Shown here one piece after another: positions 9,173 to 17,723 of a stretch of 64,000 bases of DNA. Position numbers and translations under genes: made by a program. The stretch is from G963692885 sp964658655. Its GTDB lineage: Bacteria > Acidobacteriota > Terriglobia > Terriglobales > Acidobacteriaceae. The stretch is from contig CAZZZL010000012.1 in NCBI GenBank assembly GCA_964658655.1, forward strand, positions 38,042 through 102,041, read 5' to 3'. The notes beneath the pieces are model-generated. The model worked only from the letters and a program-made list of their open reading frames with translations. It was not told the origin of the DNA and searched no databases. Positions within the stretch are counted from its first letter, which is position 1, and every line of letters starts with the position of its first letter.

Positions 9173-9685
9173 ATGACGCGCAGGCGCGCGCTCGTAGTGC
9201 TGGTGTGCCTGTTTATTGCGATGGCGGCCAGAGCCCAGGGAAAATGGCGCAGCGCAAATGAAGCCGAGCTGCATGCCATTATCCCGAGTCGTGCTCCGGC
9301 AATCTCCGAGCGCATCGAGACAGAATTTCGCACTGCCTCCGGCATCACGGACGGCAAGGGACACTTTATCGCGGGAGTCGTCATGATCACGGCCGGCTAC
9401 TCCGCTGAGGGGAAGTACTCGCACTATTTTCTGACGCAGGTACCGTTGCAGCTTGGAGGAGTCGCGCTTGCAGCGGGTGACTACCTGTTCGGCTGGACGC
9501 GGGTTGAAGATGGTTTGAAGGTAAATTTCTACCAGGCCTCGACGGGAAAACCGATTGGGGTCGTGGATGCTCACCGGGACGCCTCGACCACCCGCGTCGA
9601 ATCGTTTCGTATCTGGCCGCCGGGCGACAGGTCCGTGGTGCAGATTGGCCGATTTACCTTTCCCTACATGATTGCCCCGCACTGA
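9173..9685 (+). CDS. Small secreted protein of unknown function
   Basis: I do not recognise this 170-residue protein. The chosen ATG begins MTRRRALVVLVCLFIAMAAR, a clear Sec signal peptide with a likely cleavage after ARA-Q. An in-frame start at 9131 or 9158 would only add residues ahead of the signal. The mature part is predicted to be mainly beta strands, with no Cys and no recognisable catalytic motif. The frame ends in FTFPYMIAPH. It follows the response regulator by about 50 bases and may be co-transcribed with it. It has a real signal peptide and codon use like its neighbours, so I accept it as a gene; the function is unknown. Confidence 0.7.
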   Translation: MTRRRALVVLVCLFIAMAARAQGKWRSANEAELHAIIPSRAPAISERIETEFRTASGITDGKGHFIAGVVMITAGYSAEGKYSHYFLTQVPLQLGGVALAAGDYLFGWTRVEDGLKVNFYQASTGKPIGVVDAHRDASTTRVESFRIWPPGDRSVVQIGRFTFPYMIAPH

Positions 9686-9822
9686 TCGAGACGCGCTAAC
9701 GCCTATTGCACGTTTAGTTTCGATGAAATTGTGCGCTTCGTCACAACATTGGGCATCTACCAGACAGTACAGTGAAGTTCTGCGGAGTTCTTCCGCGTTG
9801 TACCCGCCCTGGAGGCCAACAC

Positions 9823-12228
9823 ATGGCATCGTCCGTTCAGACAGCACCCGCCGCTGCATTTCCACTCGGGGATGAAGAACTTCGCAAAATGGACGCCTAC
9901 TGGCGCGCCGCCAACTACCTTTCCGTGGGCCAGATTTATCTGAAGGAAAATCCGTTCCTGGATCGGCCGCTCGAAGTTGCCGACATCAAGCCGCGCCTGC
10001 TCGGCCACTTTGGAACAACGCCGGGCCTGAACTTTATCTACCTGCACCTGAATCGGATCATCCGCAATCACCAGGCGAAGATCCTCTGCGTCATCGGACC
10101 GGGCCATGGAGCGCCCGGCATCATTGCCAACACCTATCTCGAGGGCACGTACACGGAAATTTATCCGAACATCGAGCGCAACCGCGATGGTGTGAAGCGA
10201 TTGTTCCGGCAGTTCTCATGGCCGTATGGTGTGCCGAGTCACGATGCGCCGCAGGTACCGGGATCTATCCACGAGGGCGGGGAGCTGGGCTACTCGCTGC
10301 TGCATGCTTATGGAGCGGCGTTCGATAATCCTGACCTGCTGGTGACATGCGTGGTTGGCGATGGCGAAGCAGAAACAGGCTCGGCCGCGACCAGCTGGCA
10401 CTCGAACAAATTTCTAAATCCTATTTCCGATGGCGCGGTGCTGCCGATTCTTCATCTGAACGGTTACAAGATCGCGAACCCGACGATCCTGGCTCGTATT
10501 TCCCAGGAGGAAATCGAATCGCTGTTTCGCGGGTATGGCTACAAGCCTTACTTCATTGAGGGCGAGGACCCGGCGAGCATGCATCGCGAGATGTCAGCAA
10601 CACTCGAGACCATGTATGCCGAGATCCGCGCGATTCAGAAACATGCGCGTGACAATAACGATGCGACGCGGCCGATGTGGCCTATGCTCGTGATGCGCAC
10701 GCCGAAGGGTTGGACGGGTCCGAAGTTTGTGGACGGCAAGCAGGTGGAGGGTACATGGCGCGCACACCAGGTTCCGCTCGATGATGTGCTCGATAATCCC
10801 GCGCACACAAAGCAGCTGGAAGAATGGCTGCAAAGCTATCGTGTGCATGAGATGTTCGACGAGAATGGCACATTGCGCGAGGAGATTTTCGCCATGGCAC
10901 CGAAAGGTGCGCTGCGCATCGGCATGACGGCGCAGGCCAATGGCGGCCAGCTGCTGGTGCCACTCGCGCTTCCGGATTTTCAGAATTATGCCGTCAAGGT
11001 GGAGACGCCCGGAGCAGAAGAGTCGAGCGCGACGTATGTGCTCGGCACTTATCTGCGCGACGTGATGAAGGCGAACCTTGCATCGAAAAATTTTCGCGTA
11101 TTCTCACCGGATGAGAACGCGTCCAATCGGCTGCAGGCGATCTACCAGGCGACCGGGAAACGTTGGGACGCGGAGTACTCCAATCCTAATGCGGACGAAT
11201 ATCTTTCCGTCGATGGCCGCGTGATGGAAGTGCTGAGTGAGAATATGTGCGAGGGCTGGCTCGAAGGCTACCTGCTGACGGGACGCCATGGTTTCTTCTC
11301 CTGCTATGAAGCCTTCATCCACATCATCGATTCCATGTTCAACCAGCACGCGAAGTGGTTGAAGGAGTGCAAAACCCTACCGTGGAGAAAGCCGATCGCT
11401 TCACTCAACTACCTGTTGAGTTCGCACGTGTGGAGGCAGGACCATAACGGCTTTTCACACCAGGATCCCGGGTTCATGGATGTGGTGGCGACAAAGAAAG
11501 CCGATATTGTCCGCATCTATCTTGCGCCTGATGCGAACTGCCTGCTGTCAGTCGCGGAGCACTGCCTGCGCAGCCGCAATTACGTGAACCTGATCATCGC
11601 GGGTAAGCAGCCGGCACCGAACTGGCTCGACATCAGCGCGGCAACGAGACACTGTATTGCGGGACTCGGCATCTGGGAATGGGCCTGCACCAACTGTGGC
11701 GCCGATGACGATCCGGACGTGGTGATGGCGTGCGCCGGTGATGTGCCGACACTCGAAACGATGGCAGCGGTAACTGTTCTGCGCACATGGGCGCCGGACT
11801 TGAAAGTGCGCGTCGTGAACGTGGTCGATCTGTTCACACTGGAGCCGGAGACGGACCATCCGCATGGGCTGGGCGCGGCTGAATTCGATCGATTGTTCAC
11901 TAAGGACAAGCCGGTGATTTTCGCGTTCCATGGCTATCCGTCGCTGATTCACACGCTGACGTATAGTCGTACGAACCATTCCGGATTTCATGTGCACGGG
12001 TTTCAGGAAGAAGGAACAACGACCACGCCATTCGATATGGTGGTGCTGAATCAACTGGATCGTTATAGCCTGGCGCTGGATGCGATCAAGCATGTGCCAC
12101 GCCTGCAATCGATCGTTGCTGAGACGGAGCAGCGCTTCTCCGAGGTGATGGAAAGACACAAGCTGTATGTGACGGAATACGGTAAGGACCTGCCGGAAGT
12201 TGAGGACTGGAAGTGGAGTCCGCAGTGA
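9823..12228 (+). CDS. xfp: Phosphoketolase (xylulose-5-P / fructose-6-P)
   Basis: Thiamine-diphosphate enzyme that splits xylulose 5-phosphate (and often fructose 6-phosphate) with phosphate to give acetyl phosphate plus glyceraldehyde 3-phosphate (or erythrose 4-phosphate). The 801-residue length is typical. Visible signatures include YWRAANYLSVGQIYL near the N-terminus, the cofactor loop CVIGPGHGAPG, the ThDP/Mg motif GDGEAETG at about residues 180-187, the central YLLTGRHGFFSCYEAF and HQDPGF segments, and the C-terminal transketolase-like domain. The ATG at 9823 is preceded by GGAGG with 7 bases of spacing; an upstream in-frame start at 9772 lacks such a site. It overlaps the acetate kinase gene by 4 bases, so the acetyl phosphate is probably converted to acetate and ATP. 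Confidence 0.97.
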   Translation: MASSVQTAPAAAFPLGDEELRKMDAYWRAANYLSVGQIYLKENPFLDRPLEVADIKPRLLGHFGTTPGLNFIYLHLNRIIRNHQAKILCVIGPGHGAPGIIANTYLEGTYTEIYPNIERNRDGVKRLFRQFSWPYGVPSHDAPQVPGSIHEGGELGYSLLHAYGAAFDNPDLLVTCVVGDGEAETGSAATSWHSNKFLNPISDGAVLPILHLNGYKIANPTILARISQEEIESLFRGYGYKPYFIEGEDPASMHREMSATLETMYAEIRAIQKHARDNNDATRPMWPMLVMRTPKGWTGPKFVDGKQVEGTWRAHQVPLDDVLDNPAHTKQLEEWLQSYRVHEMFDENGTLREEIFAMAPKGALRIGMTAQANGGQLLVPLALPDFQNYAVKVETPGAEESSATYVLGTYLRDVMKANLASKNFRVFSPDENASNRLQAIYQATGKRWDAEYSNPNADEYLSVDGRVMEVLSENMCEGWLEGYLLTGRHGFFSCYEAFIHIIDSMFNQHAKWLKECKTLPWRKPIASLNYLLSSHVWRQDHNGFSHQDPGFMDVVATKKADIVRIYLAPDANCLLSVAEHCLRSRNYVNLIIAGKQPAPNWLDISAATRHCIAGLGIWEWACTNCGADDDPDVVMACAGDVPTLETMAAVTVLRTWAPDLKVRVVNVVDLFTLEPETDHPHGLGAAEFDRLFTKDKPVIFAFHGYPSLIHTLTYSRTNHSGFHVHGFQEEGTTTTPFDMVVLNQLDRYSLALDAIKHVPRLQSIVAETEQRFSEVMERHKLYVTEYGKDLPEVEDWKWSPQ

Positions 12229-13382
12229 TCCTGGTCATCAACAGCGGTTCTTCTTCGCTCAAATTCGGAATCTACGAGATTGACGGCGAGAAAGAAGCGC
12301 TGCGCTTGAGCGGCTCGATCGATAGCATTGGCGGCAGCGGTGGCAAGCTGAAGCTTAAAGATGGCGACGGCAAGTCGCTTAGTGAAAAAGAGTCAAACAC
12401 TAAGACACTTGAGGACGCGTTTACAGCTGCCGTGGCTGCGCTTGAAGGTGCCGGCGTGGCCAAGCCTGTTGCGATCGGCCATCGCATCGTGCATGGCGGG
12501 CCGGATTTGCGTGAGCATCAAAAGCTGACGCCCGACGTGCTCGCAGCGCTCAAGCAGGCAGTGCATTTTGCGCCGCTGCATGATCCGCCCGCCATCTCCA
12601 TTATTGAAGCAGCGCAGCGGGAGTTCGGCAGTGTGCCGCAGATCGTGTGCTTCGACACAGCGTTTCACAAAACGCTTCCGGAAATCGCCGCGCACTATCC
12701 TCTGCCGTTGAAGTATTGGGAGCAGGGAGTGCTACGCTATGGATTTCACGGACTGTCGTACGAATCGATCGTACATGCGCTGGGCAAAGAGTTGCCGTCG
12801 CGAACGATTGTGGCTCACCTGGGCAATGGGGCGAGTCTTGCGGCGATTCTCGATGCCAAGTCGATCGACACCAGCATGGGTTTAACGCCGACAGGCGGCA
12901 TTCCTATGGGCACGCGCAGCGGCGATCTTGATCCGGGCGTCGTGTTGTGGCTGCTGCGCAGCGGGCTGAGTGTCGACGAGGCCGAATCGTTGCTGAATCA
13001 CGATGCGGGACTGAAAGCGCTGTCAGATGGCGAGAGTGATCTGCGCGCCCTCACCAAGGCTGCGGACGCGGGTGACGCGGCAGCCAGGCTTGCGCTCGAC
13101 ATCTTCACGCGCAGCATTGCCAAAACGATCGCATCGTATGTCGTGAGTCTTGGCGGGTTGGATCTGCTGGTGTTTACCGGCGGCATCGGCGAGAACTCCG
13201 CACCGGTACGACGGCAGGTCTGCTCGCAACTAAAGTTTCTCGGCATCACGATCGATGACGCCAAGAATCTTGCGAATGAAGACGTCATTTCTGCTGGCGA
13301 GGACAAGATCGTTGTGAAGGTTATTGCGGCCGATGAAGATGGGCAGATCGCGCGTCACGCGCGGCGCCTGCTCGACTTTTAG
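12225..13382 (+). CDS. ackA: Acetate kinase
   Basis: Converts acetyl phosphate and ADP to acetate and ATP in the cytoplasm. The 385-residue protein shows the family signatures: the N-terminal ILVINSGSSSLKFGIY phosphate motif, GHRIVHGG, FDTAFHKTLP, YRYGFHGLS-like RYGFHGLSYE, HLGNGASLAAI and the C-terminal FTGGIGENS. I chose the GTG at 12225, which overlaps the phosphoketolase TGA (GTGA) and gives the family's usual N-terminus; another GTG in frame at 12213 would add four residues. Its stop overlaps by 4 bases the stop region of the convergent UdgX gene, leaving no room for a terminator between them. Confidence 0.96.
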   Translation: MILVINSGSSSLKFGIYEIDGEKEALRLSGSIDSIGGSGGKLKLKDGDGKSLSEKESNTKTLEDAFTAAVAALEGAGVAKPVAIGHRIVHGGPDLREHQKLTPDVLAALKQAVHFAPLHDPPAISIIEAAQREFGSVPQIVCFDTAFHKTLPEIAAHYPLPLKYWEQGVLRYGFHGLSYESIVHALGKELPSRTIVAHLGNGASLAAILDAKSIDTSMGLTPTGGIPMGTRSGDLDPGVVLWLLRSGLSVDEAESLLNHDAGLKALSDGESDLRALTKAADAGDAAARLALDIFTRSIAKTIASYVVSLGGLDLLVFTGGIGENSAPVRRQVCSQLKFLGITIDDAKNLANEDVISAGEDKIVVKVIAADEDGQIARHARRLLDF

Positions 13383-14797
13383 GCTGATCGCTGCATCGCG
13401 ACCTTGTGTGCGAAGAGCAGGTCCTGCCGAAGAAAGTCGTATAGCTGCTCCGAGCCCTGCGGGTCCATGGCGCGCAGGATGGCCGATGGATGAATCGTCG
13501 CCACGACCTGTTCCGCGTAGGGCGAGCTTACTAGTTTGCCGCGATCCTTCATCAATGCGAACTTCGCGCCCAGGAGTGATTTGGCGGCGGTCGCTCCGAG
13601 GCATACCACTACTTTTGGCCTGACCGCCTGCAGCTCCGCGAGCAGCCACGGGCGGCACGCAGTGACCTCGCTCAGACGCGGTGATTGATGCAGGCGACGC
13701 TTGCCGCGATCGATGAACTTGAAGTGCTTGACGGCATTCGTAACATACATTGTTTTTCTTTCCAGGCCGAGTTCTTCGACGACACGATTGAGAACTTTGC
13801 CGGCGGGTCCGACGAATGGCTTGCCCTTGCGATCCTCTTCATCACCCGGCTGTTCGCCAACCAGCATGAGATCGGCGTGCGTATGGCCTTCGCCAAAAAC
13901 GGCCTGCGTGGCGTGGCAGTACAGCTCGCATCCTCTGCACTGCGGGAGGGCGTGCGCCAGCGCCGGCAGCGTGTGTTGAGGCGGAAGGTAGGCCTCTGCG
14001 GTTTCGACTTTTTGAGATTGAATCATGGCATCTGTTCTGCCTCCTGCCTGCATCATCAGCTGTGGTAGAAGCTCGATCTCCGGCATATTCTGCCAGTAGC
14101 GGACCGGCATCTCCGATCGCATGGCGCGCGGATTCAAGCGTGCCGGGTTGAAGATGGATTTGTAATAGCTCCGCCACATTTCCTCGAGTTCATCATCCTG
14201 CGGCGCAGCCTCGCGCGGACAGCCGGCGGCCCAGGTGAGCTGCCTAGTGTCAGGATCCCAATGTGCCGATTGCTTCGTCGTAAGAATGGACCAGCGCATC
14301 GTTGGGAAGCGCTCCTCAAAGAAGGGCGCGGCTAGTTCGAGGATGTCGTGATCGGGCTTGTACCAGGCGATGAAATGTTCTGCTCCTGCTTCCTCGGTCA
14401 CCTGGCGAAAACGCACGAAAGCATGCATCTTGTGGAGGTCGCGCCGCACCTGCTGTTCCATGCGCCTGAGTTCGGCGACGTCGGCATCGATCTCTACATG
14501 CATCAGCATGCGTTCTTTCTGAAGTCGCCATAGCAGCCGGTAGAGCAGTTGCCATCGGCCAGGGGACGCATGGCGTGCGGCGATCTGTGCGGCTTCGAGA
14601 AACGCTTTCGGGACAACAATTTTCGACGGCTCGATGTGTTGAGCTGACGCAGTCGGTTCACCGAAAAGCAGGCCGAGGTTCTGGGGTGTTTCGCGATCGA
14701 GGATCTCCACCTGGTCGGGATGAACGCCTTCGGTGAGCAGGGTTCGCGCTGTAGTCCGCCACGCTTCAAAATTCGATTCGATGACGACCTGCCGCAT
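13379..14797 (-). CDS. DUF4130 domain fused to UdgX-type uracil-DNA glycosylase
   Basis: A 472-residue fusion. The N-terminal half (about 1-240) matches the DUF4130/TIGR03915 putative DNA metabolism family, with HAFVRFR and the HWD...WAAGCPR region. The C-terminal half is a family-4-like uracil-DNA glycosylase: Cys287 and Cys290 (CRGC) with Cys381 and probably Cys399 as iron-sulfur ligands, motif A GEQPGDEED (314-322), the UdgX-specific loop KRRLH (366-370) and motif B HPSA (436-439). In characterised UdgX the loop His forms a covalent bond with the DNA at the uracil site, so His370 is the predicted nucleophile. It lies one base after the radical SAM gene, its usual partner in TIGRFAM descriptions. 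The domain calls are strong; the joint function is not established. Confidence 0.92.
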   Translation of the reverse strand: MRQVVIESNFEAWRTTARTLLTEGVHPDQVEILDRETPQNLGLLFGEPTASAQHIEPSKIVVPKAFLEAAQIAARHASPGRWQLLYRLLWRLQKERMLMHVEIDADVAELRRMEQQVRRDLHKMHAFVRFRQVTEEAGAEHFIAWYKPDHDILELAAPFFEERFPTMRWSILTTKQSAHWDPDTRQLTWAAGCPREAAPQDDELEEMWRSYYKSIFNPARLNPRAMRSEMPVRYWQNMPEIELLPQLMMQAGGRTDAMIQSQKVETAEAYLPPQHTLPALAHALPQCRGCELYCHATQAVFGEGHTHADLMLVGEQPGDEEDRKGKPFVGPAGKVLNRVVEELGLERKTMYVTNAVKHFKFIDRGKRRLHQSPRLSEVTACRPWLLAELQAVRPKVVVCLGATAAKSLLGAKFALMKDRGKLVSSPYAEQVVATIHPSAILRAMDPQGSEQLYDFLRQDLLFAHKVAMQRSA

Positions 14798-14798
14798 T

Positions 14799-16052
14799 CT
14801 AGACTTCGCCGGTCACTGCGCTGGCGGCGGAAGCGAACAATTCCAACTGCGGCGCGGGGGTAGCGATTTCTTTCAATTGCGGCGCGTCGACGATGCCGGT
14901 AAGCGGCAATGAATCGGCAGTGACAACAAAGTTGCGTGCCTGGCCGACGCGTATGTTCAGCTTGCGCAGATCTTCGAGCGTGAGGCGGTGATACCTGCGA
15001 ATGTTGAGGACTTTCTCGACATTGCGATAGCCGATACCAGGAACGCGCAGGAGCGCCTCACGCGTCGCTGCATTCACGTCGACCGGAAAGAACTCGCGAT
15101 GCCTCAGCGCCCAGGTCAGTTTGGGATCCCGCTGCAGATCGAGGTTGGGTTCATCGGGAGTCGTGAGCTCGGAAGCCTGGAAGCCGTAGTAACGCATGAG
15201 CCAGTCGGCCTGGTAGAGGCGATGCTCGCGGACCAGCGGCACAGGCTGCAGGGGAAGGCGCGCATCGGCCCGCGGATAGGGACTGAAACCGGAATAATAA
15301 ATGCGCCGCAGCTTGTAGTCGTCATAAAGATGCGACGCTGTTGTGAGGATCTGCTGATCGGTACTTTCGGTCGCGCCCACGACCATCTGTGTGCTCTGGC
15401 CGGCGGGTGCGAATTTCGGTGCCCGGCGATCCTTCTTCCGGTTTTCCTCCGACTCGTTTTTACGCTCGAAGATCTGCCCCATGGTCGATTCGATGACGTC
15501 AGACTTCTTGTCAGGAGCAAGCTGGACGAGGTCCTGCTGCGTGGGCAGTTCAATATTTGCGCTGAGCCGGTCAGCCCATTTGCCGGCTTCGTCGAGCAGT
15601 GTCTGCGACGCACCGGGAATTGCTTTGAGATGAATGTAGCCGCCAAACTCGTGGGTCTCCCGCAGCAGGCGCGCGACGCGCACAAGCTGTTCCATGGTGT
15701 AATCCGGCGACTGGATGACTCCTGAACTCAGGAATAGGCCTTCGATGTAATTCCGCTTGTAAAAATTCATGGTGAGCGACGCGACTTCTTCCGGCGTGAA
15801 CCGGGCGCGCCGGATGTCGCTTGAGACACGATTCACGCAAAAAGCGCAGTCATAGTTACAGTAGTTGGTCAGCAGGATTTTGAGCAGCGAAACGCAGCGG
15901 CCATCGGGGGTATAGCTGTGGCAGATGCCCATGCCATCGGAGTGGCCAATCCCCTTGCCGGTGCCGGCACGTTTCGCGCCGGAGCTGGCACAGCTCGCGT
16001 CATACTTGGCGGCGTCGGCCAGTATCTCGAGCTTTTCCTGAACTGTCATCAT
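14799..16052 (-). CDS. Radical SAM protein of the UdgX-linked family (putative DNA modification/repair)
   Basis: A 417-residue radical SAM enzyme of the TIGR03916 type. The iron-sulfur triad is Cys65-x3-Cys69-x2-Cys72 in TNYCNYDCAFC, inside an N-terminal domain that also has extra Cys (44, 53). The barrel continues to about residue 300. A helix-hairpin-helix motif (about 328-365, LLRVPGIGYRNVEKVL) suggests DNA binding. The C-terminal tail contains QLELF (402-406), which resembles the bacterial sliding-clamp binding motif. It sits one base upstream of the DUF4130-UdgX gene, so the two should be translated together. Substrate and reaction are unknown; a DNA-base or nucleotide substrate is inferred from the partner and the HhH motif. 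Confidence 0.93.
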   Translation of the reverse strand: MMTVQEKLEILADAAKYDASCASSGAKRAGTGKGIGHSDGMGICHSYTPDGRCVSLLKILLTNYCNYDCAFCVNRVSSDIRRARFTPEEVASLTMNFYKRNYIEGLFLSSGVIQSPDYTMEQLVRVARLLRETHEFGGYIHLKAIPGASQTLLDEAGKWADRLSANIELPTQQDLVQLAPDKKSDVIESTMGQIFERKNESEENRKKDRRAPKFAPAGQSTQMVVGATESTDQQILTTASHLYDDYKLRRIYYSGFSPYPRADARLPLQPVPLVREHRLYQADWLMRYYGFQASELTTPDEPNLDLQRDPKLTWALRHREFFPVDVNAATREALLRVPGIGYRNVEKVLNIRRYHRLTLEDLRKLNIRVGQARNFVVTADSLPLTGIVDAPQLKEIATPAPQLELFASAASAVTGEV

Positions 16053-16154
16053 TAGCGGGAACCGGCCTCATCTACATAAATGATACGGCGAACAGCCGGC
16101 GAAGAATGCGGCGGTTCAAGTACGTTATGATGGCATTTCTCCTACTCCAGTCTG

Positions 16155-17612
16155 ATGGTGATGCCAACAATGCAAGGCCAACTTTTTATCCGCGCTGCAA
16201 TCGTATGCGCCGCGCTGACCGGCATGGCTCCTGGCAATGCCCAGAATACTTCGCCTCTGCCTCCAACCGTGGCCCAGATAGCTGCGATGCCGGTGACTCC
16301 CGTGATGGGTTGGAACAGCTGGGACTCGTATGGGCTGAGCATCAATGAAGATGAATTTGTGTCGACGACCGATATACTCCACCAGCAACTGCAGCAGTAT
16401 GGATGGACCTACGCGGTGGTCGATGAGGGGTGGTATCTGGCGAACCCGCAGAGCGACGGCAAGCCTGCGTGGCAGTACACACTTGATGCGCAGGGCCGGT
16501 ACATTCCGGATGCCACGCGCTTCCCTTCCGCGGCGGATGGAGTCGGCTTCAAGAAGATGGCCGATCAGCTGCACTCGCGCAAACTGCAGTTCGGCATACA
16601 TATCATTCGCGGCATTCCCAAGGAGGCCACGACAAAGAATCTGCCTATAGCGGACTCCAGCTTTCACGCGACAGATGCTGCGGACACCGGCGATACCTGC
16701 CGCTGGAATCCTGACAACTATGGCATTCAAGACAATGCAGCAGGCCAGGCGTACTACGACTCGGTTATCAAGCTGTACGCGGGCTGGGGTGTTGATTTCC
16801 TGAAAGTGGACTGTATTTCCGCTCCGTATAAAAACGCAGAAATACGGATGATCCACAATGCGATCGAGAAATCGGGACGGCCGATCGTGCTGAGCCTTTC
16901 GCCGGGACCAACGCCAATCGAGCAGGCTGCGGACGTCAGCCGTAATGCGCAGATGTGGCGGATCTCGGATGATCTGTGGGACCACTGGGAGCCCTGGCCG
17001 GACGCTGCGTGGTCGCAGAGCTTGAAGAACCAGTTTGCGAACATCGCACAATGGCAGCCCTACAACAGTGCGGGCCATCGGCCTGATCCGGACATGCTGC
17101 CGATCGGTTATCTTGGTCCGCGGCCGGGGTATAAACAAGCGCGCATGAGCGGGCTCTCCAATGATGAGCAGCAGACACTGATTACATTATGGGCGATCTC
17201 CCGTTCGCCGCTTGTGCTTGGCGCTGATCTCCACCATCTCGATGCGCGGCTGTTAAACCTGCTGACAGATCCTGAGGTCATCAGTGTCGATCAGCAAAGC
17301 ACGGGCAACCATCCTATTGTGCAGACGGCGGATTCAGTTGTATGGACTGCCAAACCAGGGACCGGAGGCGGTACGTTTGTGGCGCTTTTCAACCTTGGCG
17401 ATGCAGAGCGGAAGCTTCATTACACGTGGACCGATCTGGGGATAACGCTTGCCAAGAAGGATCGCCTGCGTGATCTGTGGGCGCTGAAGAGCGAGAAGAT
17501 CGGCAAGAAGGATGATGGCATCACGGTGAAGCTGGCGCCGCATGCTTCTGCGTTATATCGCGTGGGCGGTAAAGGTTTTGAGCAACGGAGCCTCGTCCAC
17601 TATTTCTTTTAG
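16155..17612 (+). CDS. Secreted GH27 alpha-galactosidase
   Basis: Glycoside hydrolase of family 27 (485 residues) expected to remove terminal alpha-galactosyl residues in the periplasm or outside. A signal peptide (about 1-29, ending GNA-Q) precedes the TIM barrel, which begins with the family hallmark GWNSWDSYG. The nucleophile is predicted to be Asp219 in FLKVDC and the acid/base Asp273 in WRISDDLWD. The C-terminal part from about residue 395 resembles the beta-sandwich domain of the family, although it is short. The start codon is uncertain because ATGs at 16155, 16161 and 16170 are all in frame and no strong ribosome site is seen. Related family-27 activities (alpha-N-acetylgalactosaminidase, isomaltodextranase) cannot be excluded. 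Confidence 0.93.
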   Translation: MVMPTMQGQLFIRAAIVCAALTGMAPGNAQNTSPLPPTVAQIAAMPVTPVMGWNSWDSYGLSINEDEFVSTTDILHQQLQQYGWTYAVVDEGWYLANPQSDGKPAWQYTLDAQGRYIPDATRFPSAADGVGFKKMADQLHSRKLQFGIHIIRGIPKEATTKNLPIADSSFHATDAADTGDTCRWNPDNYGIQDNAAGQAYYDSVIKLYAGWGVDFLKVDCISAPYKNAEIRMIHNAIEKSGRPIVLSLSPGPTPIEQAADVSRNAQMWRISDDLWDHWEPWPDAAWSQSLKNQFANIAQWQPYNSAGHRPDPDMLPIGYLGPRPGYKQARMSGLSNDEQQTLITLWAISRSPLVLGADLHHLDARLLNLLTDPEVISVDQQSTGNHPIVQTADSVVWTAKPGTGGGTFVALFNLGDAERKLHYTWTDLGITLAKKDRLRDLWALKSEKIGKKDDGITVKLAPHASALYRVGGKGFEQRSLVHYFF

Positions 17613-17670
17613 CCAGAGATGGACGGTTCCGGATCGGAGCAGACGTCCTGATGACTCGCCGGGAAATACG

Positions 17671-17700
17671 ATGGCGGCCTATCCACTGAGAGGCCGCCAT
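17671..17700. terminator. Perfect 10-bp hairpin between convergent genes
   Basis: ATGGCGGCCT and AGGCCGCCAT form a perfect 10-bp stem with a 10-base loop. It lies midway between the alpha-galactosidase stop (17612) and the convergent UDP-xylose synthase stop (17724), where a two-way terminator is expected. There is no clear T tract on either side, so intrinsic termination is only suggested. Confidence 0.5.
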
Positions 17701-17723
17701 TCGAGAGTCAGATTTGCCGCCGG

